Shown: positions 25,193 through 31,538 of the stretch, one piece after another
Layout: each line of letters begins with the position of its first letter
Numbering within the stretch: the stretch's first letter is position 1
NCBI RefSeq assembly: GCF_006912135.1
Contig: NZ_VIRS01000004.1
Span: 186,001-250,000, forward strand
Origin: Cryptosporangium phraense
GTDB taxonomy: Bacteria > Actinomycetota > Actinomycetes > Mycobacteriales > Cryptosporangiaceae
Length of the DNA: 64,000 nucleotides
Direction: 5' to 3'
Program-made: the position numbers and the translations under genes
Notes under the pieces: generated by a model
What the model was told of the DNA's origin: nothing
The model's input: only the letters and a program-made list of their open reading frames with translations
The model's database searches: none

Positions 25193-26106
25193 TGGCGGTA
25201 CTCACCCTCGGCGTCCCGCGGCTCGTGAAGACGAGCCGCGGGACGCGGAAGCTGACCGACAACCTCACCGCGTACGCGTTCCTGGCCGGCGGCCTGATCT
25301 GCTTCGCACTGTTCTCTTGGTATCCGGCGATCCGCGCGCTGATCCTGGCGTTCCAGCAGTCGAACTCGGTGGACGAGACGACCTGGGTCGGCCTGGAGAA
25401 CTTCCGGCTGCTGTTCAGCGACCCCGAGTTCGGTGCGGCCTGGCGCAACACGTTCGCGTTCACCGGGATCGCGCTGGTCATCGGCTTCGCGGTCCCGTTC
25501 GCGCTCGCCGTGCTGCTCAACGAACTGCGTCACGCGAAGGCGTTCTTCCGGCTCGCGGTGTACCTGCCGGTGATGATCCCGCCGGTCGTCACCGCGCTCC
25601 TGTGGAAGTGGTTCTACGACCCCGGCCCCGGCCTGTTCAACGAGGTGCTCCGCTTCCTGCACCTGCCGACGTCGGACTGGACGAACTCCACGAACACCGC
25701 GCTGGTGTCGCTGGTGCTGGTCGCGACCTGGGCCAACATGGGCGGCACGGTGCTGATCTACCTGGCCGCGCTGCAGGGCATCCCGGGCGAGCTCTACGAG
25801 GCCGCCGAACTCGACGGGGCGAGCATCTGGCAGCGCATCCGGCACGTCACGATCCCGCAGACGCGCTTCGTCATGCTGATGCTGCTCCTGCTGCAGATCG
25901 TCGCCACGATGCAGGTCTTCACCGAGCCGTACATCATGACCGGCGGCGGACCCGAGGACGCGACGATCACCGTCCTCTACCTGATCTACAAGTACGCGTT
26001 CGTCTACCTCGACTACGGAAGCGCGTGCGCGCTGAGCGCGATGCTCCTGGTCTTCCTGGGCGCGTTCTCCGCGCTCTACCTGCGTCTGACGAGGGAGGCC
26101 CCGTGA
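25192..26106 (+). CDS. ABC sugar permease, MalF type
   Basis: 304 residues with six predicted helices and the EAA loop GELYEAAELDGASIWQRIRHVTIP (about residues 200-223), which docks the ATPase. Its ATG overlaps the upstream stop by one base (TGATG). The first 25 codons (LGVPRLVKTSRGTRK) are encoded by a perfect 16-bp hairpin (25211-25246) and look non-conserved; an in-frame GTG at 25225 lies in the loop boundary. With the next permease it forms the channel of the sugar importer. Confidence 0.88.
   Translation: MAVLTLGVPRLVKTSRGTRKLTDNLTAYAFLAGGLICFALFSWYPAIRALILAFQQSNSVDETTWVGLENFRLLFSDPEFGAAWRNTFAFTGIALVIGFAVPFALAVLLNELRHAKAFFRLAVYLPVMIPPVVTALLWKWFYDPGPGLFNEVLRFLHLPTSDWTNSTNTALVSLVLVATWANMGGTVLIYLAALQGIPGELYEAAELDGASIWQRIRHVTIPQTRFVMLMLLLLQIVATMQVFTEPYIMTGGGPEDATITVLYLIYKYAFVYLDYGSACALSAMLLVFLGAFSALYLRLTREAP
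25211..25246 (+). repeat. 16-bp perfect hairpin at the start of the permease gene
   Basis: GCGTCCCGCGGCTCGT (25211-25226) and ACGAGCCGCGGGACGC (25231-25246) pair perfectly around a GAAG loop. It begins 19 bases after the binding-protein stop codon. Stem-loops between a binding-protein gene and its permeases usually protect the upstream mRNA and keep binding protein in excess. Here the structure is inside the permease coding sequence. Confidence 0.7.
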
Positions 26107-26966
26107 GAACGCTGGTCTCCGAATCGGTCCTCCACCGCCGAAAACTCTTCTATTGGACGATATTCAGCGCGACGATCGCGGCCTTCGTCCTCGCATTCCT
26201 CTTCCCCGTGTACTGGATGGTCACCGGTGCCCTGAAGTCGTCCGACGAACTCGTCCGCACCCCGCCCACGCTGGTCCCGGAGCACTTCCACCCGGAGAAC
26301 TACCGGGACGCCTGGGGCACGCTCAGCCTCACCACCCACCTCGCGAACACCGCGATCCAGGCCGTCGGCGCCTGGGTGCTGCAGATCGTCTTCTGCACGC
26401 TGGCCGCCTACGCGCTGTCGCGCTTACGGCCCGCGTTCGGGAAGGTGATCCTCGGCGGCATCCTGGCGACGCTGATGGTGCCGGCGTCCGCGCTGCTCGT
26501 GCCGAAGTACCTGACGGTCGTCGACGTACCGCTCGTGCACGTCAACCTGCTCAACAGCCCGCTGGCCATCTGGTTGCCCGCGGTCGCCAACGCGTTCAAC
26601 CTCTACCTGCTGAAACGCTTCTTCGACCAGATCCCGACCGAGCTGCTCGAGTCGGCCGAGATCGACGGCGCCGGCCCGGTGCGTCGCCTCTGGCACGTCG
26701 TGCTGCCGATGTCCCGGCCGGTCCTGGGCGTGGTCTCGATCTTCGCCGTGGTCGCGGTGTGGCAGGACTTCCTCTGGCCGCTGCTCGTCTTCTCCGACAC
26801 GAACAAGTCGCCGATCAGCGTCGCGCTGGTGCAGCTCTCCAGCGACGCTCCGGTCAGCCAGCTGATCGCGGCGATGGTGATCGCCAGCGTGCCGATGATC
26901 GCGCTGTTCCTGGTTTTCCAACGACACATCATTGCCGGGATCGGCGCAGGGAGCCTCAAGGGATGA
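26103..26966 (+). CDS. ABC sugar permease, MalG type
   Basis: 287 residues, six helices. The GTG start overlaps the MalF-type stop (GTGA). The EAA loop TELLESAEIDGAGPVRRLWHVVLP lies near residues 179-202, and VYWMVTGALKSSDEL after the first helix is typical of the MalG partner. It forms the heterodimeric channel with 25192-26106. No ATPase gene follows: the operon goes straight to a glycosidase, as in actinobacterial importers that share one multitask ATPase. Confidence 0.88.
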   Translation: MRTLVSESVLHRRKLFYWTIFSATIAAFVLAFLFPVYWMVTGALKSSDELVRTPPTLVPEHFHPENYRDAWGTLSLTTHLANTAIQAVGAWVLQIVFCTLAAYALSRLRPAFGKVILGGILATLMVPASALLVPKYLTVVDVPLVHVNLLNSPLAIWLPAVANAFNLYLLKRFFDQIPTELLESAEIDGAGPVRRLWHVVLPMSRPVLGVVSIFAVVAVWQDFLWPLLVFSDTNKSPISVALVQLSSDAPVSQLIAAMVIASVPMIALFLVFQRHIIAGIGAGSLKG

Positions 26967-28477
26967 GCTGGTACGAGAACGCGGCGATCTACCAGATCTA
27001 CCCGCGCAGCTTCGCCGACGGCAACGGGGACGGTATCGGTGACCTGGCCGGCGTCCGCGCGCACCTGAAGTACCTCGCCGACCTGGGCGTCGACGCGCTG
27101 TGGTTCAACCCCTGGTACCCGTCGTCGGGCGCGGACGGCGGGTACGACGTCATCGACTACCGGGACATCGACCCGGAGTACGGGACCCTGGCCGAGGCCG
27201 AGAAGCTGATCGCCGAGGCGGCCGAGCTCGGCCTGCGGACGATCGTCGACATCGTCCCGAACCACGTCTCGCACCTGCACCCGTGGTTCGTCGACGACCG
27301 GCGCGAGCTGTTCTGGTTCCGCGACCGCCCGAACAACTGGGTGTCGGAGTTCGGCGGCTCGCCGTGGACCCAGGTCGAGGACGGCTCCTGGTACCTCCAC
27401 CTGTTCACCGCCGAGCAGCCCGATCTGAACTGGACGCATCCGGCCGTCCGCCAGGAGCACGAGGACGTCCTGCGGTTCTGGTTCGACCGCGGCGCGGCCG
27501 GCGTCCGGATCGACTCGGCGGTGCTGCCGGTGAAGGATCCGGCGCTGCCGGACCTTCTCGACGGCGAGCCGCACCCGTTCGTGGACCGGGACGAGCTGCA
27601 CGACATCTACCGGTCCTGGCGGCAGGTGGCGGACTCGTACGACGAGCCGCGGATCCTGGTCGGCGAGCTCTGGCTCCCGGATGCCGCGCGCTTCGCGCGC
27701 TACCTGCGCCCGGACGAGCTGCACACCGCGTTCAACCTCGACTTCCTCGCCTGCCCGTGGGACGCGACGCGGCTGCGCGAGTCGATCGACCGCACGCTGG
27801 CCGCCCACGCGCCGGTCGACGCCCCGGCGACCTGGGTGCTGTCCAATCACGACGTCACCCGGGTCGTCACGCGGTACGGGCGGAAGGACACGTCGTTCTC
27901 GTTCGAAGCCAAGAAGGTGGGACTCGCCACCGACCTGGAGCTGGGCACCCGCCGGGCCCGCGCGGCCGCGCTGCTGGCCTGTGCGCTGCCCGGGGCCGTC
28001 TACGTCTACCAGGGCGAGGAGCTCGGGCTCCCGGAGTACGAGGTCCCGGCCGACGCGATCCGCGACCCGATGCACGTCCGGTCCGGCGGGGTCGACCCCG
28101 GCCGGGACGGCTGCCGGATCCCGCTTCCGTGGTCCGGTGGCGGGCCGCCGTACGGTTTCGGAGCGACGCCGACGTGGTTGCCGCAGCCGGCCGGGTGGGA
28201 GAACCTGACCGTCGAGGCGCAGGACGGCACGCCCGGCTCCATGCTGACGCTCTACCGCGAGGTGTTGCGGGCCCGGCGCGAGTTCCGGGGTGGGCTGCGC
28301 TGGCTCGACGCCGACGGCGGGGTGCTGGCGTTCACCCGGGACTCCGGGCCGGGCTGCGTGGTGAACCTGTCCGACGCCCCGGTGGCCTTCGACGGCGAGG
28401 TCGTGCTGGCCAGCGGACCGTTGGAAGACGGGTTGCTGCCGGTCGACACCGCCGCCTATATAAGGAATGACTTATAA
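26963..28477 (+). CDS. GH13 alpha-glucosidase / oligo-1,6-glucosidase-like enzyme
   Basis: 504 residues, start ATG overlapping the permease stop. A cytoplasmic GH13 enzyme: AAIYQIYPRSFADGNGDGIGDL (residues 7-28), DIVPNHVS (region I), GVRIDSAVLP with the nucleophile Asp (region II), ILVGELWLP with the acid/base Glu (region III) and VLSNHDVTR with the third Asp (region IV). There is no signal peptide, so it hydrolyses sugars after import by the adjacent ABC system. Isomaltose, maltose, trehalulose or sucrose-type substrates are possible. Its last 11 codons overlap the promoter/operator of the arsR gene. Confidence 0.88.
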   Translation: MSWYENAAIYQIYPRSFADGNGDGIGDLAGVRAHLKYLADLGVDALWFNPWYPSSGADGGYDVIDYRDIDPEYGTLAEAEKLIAEAAELGLRTIVDIVPNHVSHLHPWFVDDRRELFWFRDRPNNWVSEFGGSPWTQVEDGSWYLHLFTAEQPDLNWTHPAVRQEHEDVLRFWFDRGAAGVRIDSAVLPVKDPALPDLLDGEPHPFVDRDELHDIYRSWRQVADSYDEPRILVGELWLPDAARFARYLRPDELHTAFNLDFLACPWDATRLRESIDRTLAAHAPVDAPATWVLSNHDVTRVVTRYGRKDTSFSFEAKKVGLATDLELGTRRARAAALLACALPGAVYVYQGEELGLPEYEVPADAIRDPMHVRSGGVDPGRDGCRIPLPWSGGGPPYGFGATPTWLPQPAGWENLTVEAQDGTPGSMLTLYREVLRARREFRGGLRWLDADGGVLAFTRDSGPGCVVNLSDAPVAFDGEVVLASGPLEDGLLPVDTAAYIRNDL

Positions 28478-28478
28478 T
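28459..28478 (+). promoter_or_regulatory. TATAAT -10 element inside an ArsR-type dyad operator
   Basis: TATAAG-GAATGA-CTTATA (28459-28476) is a perfect 6-bp dyad. Its right arm overlaps a consensus -10 hexamer TATAAT (28473-28478). The GTG at 28485 begins 7 bases after it, so transcription probably starts at the start codon (leaderless mRNA). Binding of the encoded ArsR protein to the dyad would block RNA polymerase directly. The site lies within the end of the GH13 gene. Confidence 0.65.
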
Positions 28479-28484
28479 CAGCCG

Positions 28485-28808
28485 GTGCACGCGTTCGATG
28501 TCCTGGGCGATCCGGTCCGCCGCCGGATCCTCGAACTGCTGGCCGACGGCGAGCTCAGCGCCGGCGAGGTGACCACCGCGGTGCGGGCCGAGTTCGGGCT
28601 CTCCCAGCCGGGCGTGTCCCAGCACCTGCGCGTACTGCGCGAGAACGGTTTCACGACCGTCCGGCCGGAGGGGGCCCGCCGCCTGTACGCGGTCGCCCCG
28701 GCACCGCTGCGGGAGATCGACGAGTGGCTCGACCGGTATCGCCGGTTCTGGAATCAGGGCCTGGACGCGCTGGAGACCGAGCCACCCCGAGGCCGGCGCC
28801 GCTCCTGA
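28485..28808 (+). CDS. ArsR-family winged-helix repressor
   Basis: About 107 residues from the GTG at 28485; an ATG at 28467 lacks a properly spaced ribosome site and lies in the operator. It begins MHAFDVLGDPVRRRILELLADGELSAGEV and has the recognition helix SQPGVSQHLRVLRENGFTTV, then RRLYAVAPAPLREIDEWLDRY. No metal-binding Cys pair (CxC) is present, so it is the non-metal ArsR type often found beside SRPBCC genes, although none is here. It probably autoregulates through the dyad overlapping its -10. Confidence 0.83.
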   Translation: MHAFDVLGDPVRRRILELLADGELSAGEVTTAVRAEFGLSQPGVSQHLRVLRENGFTTVRPEGARRLYAVAPAPLREIDEWLDRYRRFWNQGLDALETEPPRGRRRS

Positions 28809-28913
28809 CCCACCCGGGAGCGATCCCGGGCGCGCCGGCCGGTCGGATCATCGTGGATCAGTTGAACCACAGTGGCGGTCGTCTCGTTGGGCTGGTGTGG
28901 GACGATCACGGCC

Positions 28914-29480
28914 ATGACCGGCCAAGGCTTCGCGCGGGAAGCGCGCGCCGGGGTTTTCACCCTGGTGTGCCTCGGCCTGTCGATCGCGCTGCACTCGTGG
29001 GTCTCCCGCGACCTGCCGTCGACGACCGCGATCTTCGCCGGCGCGGGCCTCGTCCTCGTGGTGGCGTTCGGGCTCGCCGGGCGTGAGCGGCGCTATCCGT
29101 TCATCCTGACGACGATGCTGACCGCCCAGGCGGCACTGCACGTCCTGTTCGAGGTCCTGCCGCACGCCGGTCACCACGGCGAGGTGCCGGTGACCCTCGG
29201 CGGTCTGCCGAGCGTCACGATGGTGCTGGCGCACCTCGCCGCCGGCCTGTCGGCCGCCGCCTGGTTGCGGGGCGGCGAGACCGCCGTGTGGCGGATCGGC
29301 CGCCGGCTCGCCCGTGGCGCCGGCCCACTGCGCCTGCTCTGGACGCTCGTCCGCGCGCTCGTTCTGCCGACGCGCCCGTCCGCCCTGGTCGACGGGGCCG
29401 AGCAGCCGGTCGTCCGGCCGATACCGGGCTGGCAGCTCAGCGTCATCCGGCGGGGCCCGCCGGCGCTCCCCGCGGCCTGA
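28914..29480 (+). CDS. integral membrane protein upstream of ycnI
   Basis: 188 residues from the ATG at 28914. Four to five helices are visible: GVFTLVCLGLSIALHSW, TTAIFAGAGLVLVVAFGLA, TTMLTAQAALHVLFEVL and SVTMVLAHLAAGLSAAAWL. A conserved-looking LPHAGHHGE loop sits between helices, a possible metal site. The C-terminal 50 residues are cytosolic and basic. It precedes ycnI by 162 bases in the same direction and probably belongs to the same copper-related set. The function is unknown. Confidence 0.65.
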   Translation: MTGQGFAREARAGVFTLVCLGLSIALHSWVSRDLPSTTAIFAGAGLVLVVAFGLAGRERRYPFILTTMLTAQAALHVLFEVLPHAGHHGEVPVTLGGLPSVTMVLAHLAAGLSAAAWLRGGETAVWRIGRRLARGAGPLRLLWTLVRALVLPTRPSALVDGAEQPVVRPIPGWQLSVIRRGPPALPAA

Positions 29481-29642
29481 TCCGCCACCGGCGCCCAGGC
29501 GCACCACGCCTCACCCGGCGCCCCGACGCGCAGACGCCTCCACCGGCGCGCGGACGCGCCGTGTCCCTTCATGTCTGAAACATCCCTTCCTGGGTGGCCG
29601 GCTTCGCCGCTGCCCTCTCTTCGCTGTGAAAGGAACCCCACA

Positions 29643-30368
29643 ATGACGGCACAACGGCTCCTGGCCCGTACCGCTGCGGTGGTGGCCGCCGCCGGATTCG
29701 CCGTGCTGGGCCTCGCGGGCCCGGCGTTCGCGCACGTGACGGTCAACCCGTCCGAGGCGACGCAGGGCGGCTACGCCGCATTGACCTTCCGCGTCCCCAA
29801 CGAGGAAGCCGCCGCCAGCACCACGAAGCTCGAGGTCGCGCTCCCGACCGACAACCCGATCGCGTCGGTGTCGGTGAAGCCGGTCCCGGGCTGGAAGATC
29901 GAGACCACGACGTCGAAGCTGGCCAAGCCGGTCACCACCGACGACGGGCAGCTGACCGAGGCGGTCAGCCGGATCGTCTGGACCGCCACCAGCAAGGACA
30001 GCCAGATCGCCCCGGGTCAGTTCCAAGAGTTCTCGATCTCGGTCGGGCCGCTGCCGGAGACCGACAAGGTCGTGTTCAAGGCGCTGCAGACGTACTCCAA
30101 CGGTGAGGTCGTCCGCTGGATCGAGGAGCAGACCGGCAGCGACGAGCCGAAGAACCCGGCGCCGACGCTGAAGCTGGTCAAGGGAACCGGCGACGACGAC
30201 CACCACGCGACGTCCACCGACACCAGCGAGGCCGCGTCGGCGTCGAGCACGTCGGACGACGACAGCGGCAACGGGGTCGCGATCGGGCTGGGCGTCGCCG
30301 GTCTGGTCGCCGGGGTGGCCGGCCTGATCGCGGGCCTGCTCGCGCTGCGTCGCTCGACCGCCTCCTGA
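29643..30368 (+). CDS. ycnI: YcnI-family copper-binding protein (DUF1775)
   Basis: 241 residues. The signal peptide ends at AGPAFA, so the mature protein starts HVTVNPSEATQGGY; an N-terminal His with nearby acidic and Trp residues forms the copper site known for YcnI domains. The DUF1775 domain continues through FRVPNEEAAASTTKLEV and IVWTATSKDSQIAPGQFQEF to about residue 180. An Asp/His/Ser-rich linker and a C-terminal helix (GLGVAGLVAGVAGLIAGLLAL) anchor it outside the membrane. A GAAAGGA ribosome site precedes the ATG. It likely handles copper at the cell surface. Confidence 0.88.
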   Translation: MTAQRLLARTAAVVAAAGFAVLGLAGPAFAHVTVNPSEATQGGYAALTFRVPNEEAAASTTKLEVALPTDNPIASVSVKPVPGWKIETTTSKLAKPVTTDDGQLTEAVSRIVWTATSKDSQIAPGQFQEFSISVGPLPETDKVVFKALQTYSNGEVVRWIEEQTGSDEPKNPAPTLKLVKGTGDDDHHATSTDTSEAASASSTSDDDSGNGVAIGLGVAGLVAGVAGLIAGLLALRRSTAS

Positions 30369-30370
30369 CC

Positions 30371-30691
30371 GTGTTCCCACCCGACCTCGCCGGGTACCGC
30401 CCGCACCGCACGATCGAGGACATCGATCTGTGCGGGGACGGGCGGGCGGTGCCCGGTCTCGTCGCCCGGTTCTACCGGCGTCACTCCGGTGACCGGGTGG
30501 CGTCGGTGGGTCACTACACGTACGACGGCCGCGATGCCCTGCTGGCCTGGGGATACGTCGGAGAGCCGGACTGCGCGTTCCACGCCGTCGGGCTCCCCGA
30601 CCGGGGCTGGGACGCACCGCGACCCGGCTGCCCGCGGGCCGAGCTGGTGCTCGCCGCGGACGGCCGGGTCGTCGGGATGTTCCTGCGCTAA
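30371..30691 (+). CDS. small hypothetical protein
   Basis: 106 residues from a GTG two bases after the ycnI stop. It contains TIEDIDLCGDGRAVPGLVARFY, GDRVASVGHYTYDGRDALLAWGYVG and RAELVLAADGRVVGMFL. There is no signal peptide or membrane helix, so it is probably cytosolic. I do not recognise the family. Close spacing suggests co-translation with ycnI; its stop coincides with the convergent stop at 30688. Confidence 0.5.
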   Translation: MFPPDLAGYRPHRTIEDIDLCGDGRAVPGLVARFYRRHSGDRVASVGHYTYDGRDALLAWGYVGEPDCAFHAVGLPDRGWDAPRPGCPRAELVLAADGRVVGMFLR

Positions 30692-31041
30692 GCGGGCTGC
30701 TCGACGCGCGCCGACCGGCGCACGACGAGTACCGAGAGCACGGTCAGCGCGAGCCCGCTGGTCAGCGCGACCGCGTGCAGCACGGGGTTGGCGATCGGGA
30801 CGAACGCGATCACCGCGACCGGCAACTGCAGGCCGATCACCAGCGCGAGCAGCGCCCGACGGCGGGCACCGCCCCAGAAGTAGGCCGTCCACAGCGGAGC
30901 CGTGACCACGGCTAGCGTCAGGACGTCCAACAGAGAATGCAGGTACGGGTTCTGGACCCGGTCGTGAGCGAACGCGGACGCGGGCGACGCCACGGCCAGG
31001 ATGGTTAAGGCTCCGGCGAGCACAACGAGCGGTCGACGCAT
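30688..31041 (-). CDS. small membrane protein with N-terminal His after signal cleavage
   Basis: 117 residues from the ATG at 31041. The N-terminal hydrophobic stretch ends in SPASAFA followed by HDRVQNPYLHS; if signal peptidase cuts there, the mature protein begins with His. Two to three further helices follow: VLTLAVVTAPLWTAYFW, ALLALVIGLQLPVAVIAFV and LHAVALTSGLALTVLSVLVV. It is the last gene of the DyP-fusion / cupredoxin operon. No family is assigned. The context and histidines suggest a copper- or redox-related membrane factor. Confidence 0.6.
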   Translation of the reverse strand: MRRPLVVLAGALTILAVASPASAFAHDRVQNPYLHSLLDVLTLAVVTAPLWTAYFWGGARRRALLALVIGLQLPVAVIAFVPIANPVLHAVALTSGLALTVLSVLVVRRSARVEQPA

Positions 31042-31118
31042 GGCGCCTCCTCGGGCTTGGCTGGTGGGCCCTTCACCGTTCGAGGTTAGGCGACGACGGT
31101 CGGTAAATGAAGGCTGTC

Positions 31119-31538
31119 CTAAGGATTGACCTCGAGGACTCCGCGCATGCCGCTCTCGGCGTGGTACAGGCAGGGAAACGGGTACCGGCCGGGTTTGGTG
31201 ATCGTCAGGGTGAACGTGACGGTCTCGCCGCCGTTCACGTTCCCCGCCGTCCGATCGTCGAGCGTCATGTCGTGCGGTGTCACGCCGACGTTCTGTAGGC
31301 GGAACTCGATCACGCCCGGTCGGGCTTCCACGTGGTCGGGCACGAACTTCAGGTCGTCGGTCATGCTGACCGAGATTCGTTGGACGCCGTCCGGGCCGGC
31401 GGTGGCGGCCACGGCCGGCGCTTCGGACGTCGAGGTGGTGACCGGGGCGTCCGACCGGCCGATGCCACCCGGGCCGCCCTCGGGCCCCCAGGAGCATCCG
31501 GCGACGAGCAGCACCAGAGCGATCGCGGCGCGCTTCAT
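31119..31538 (-). CDS. cupredoxin-domain lipoprotein
   Basis: 139 residues. The signal peptide ends in a lipobox LLVAG-C (Cys15). After a Ser/Thr linker, the plastocyanin-like domain has VTPHDMTLDD (first His ligand) and FPCLYHAESGM (Cys, His and Met), a complete type 1 copper site of H-C-H-M order. It would carry single electrons at the outer face of the membrane. The ATG overlaps the stop of the DyP fusion (ATGA), so the two are coupled, and the cupredoxin is a plausible electron partner of the peroxidase domain. Confidence 0.87.
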   Translation of the reverse strand: MKRAAIALVLLVAGCSWGPEGGPGGIGRSDAPVTTSTSEAPAVAATAGPDGVQRISVSMTDDLKFVPDHVEARPGVIEFRLQNVGVTPHDMTLDDRTAGNVNGGETVTFTLTITKPGRYPFPCLYHAESGMRGVLEVNP

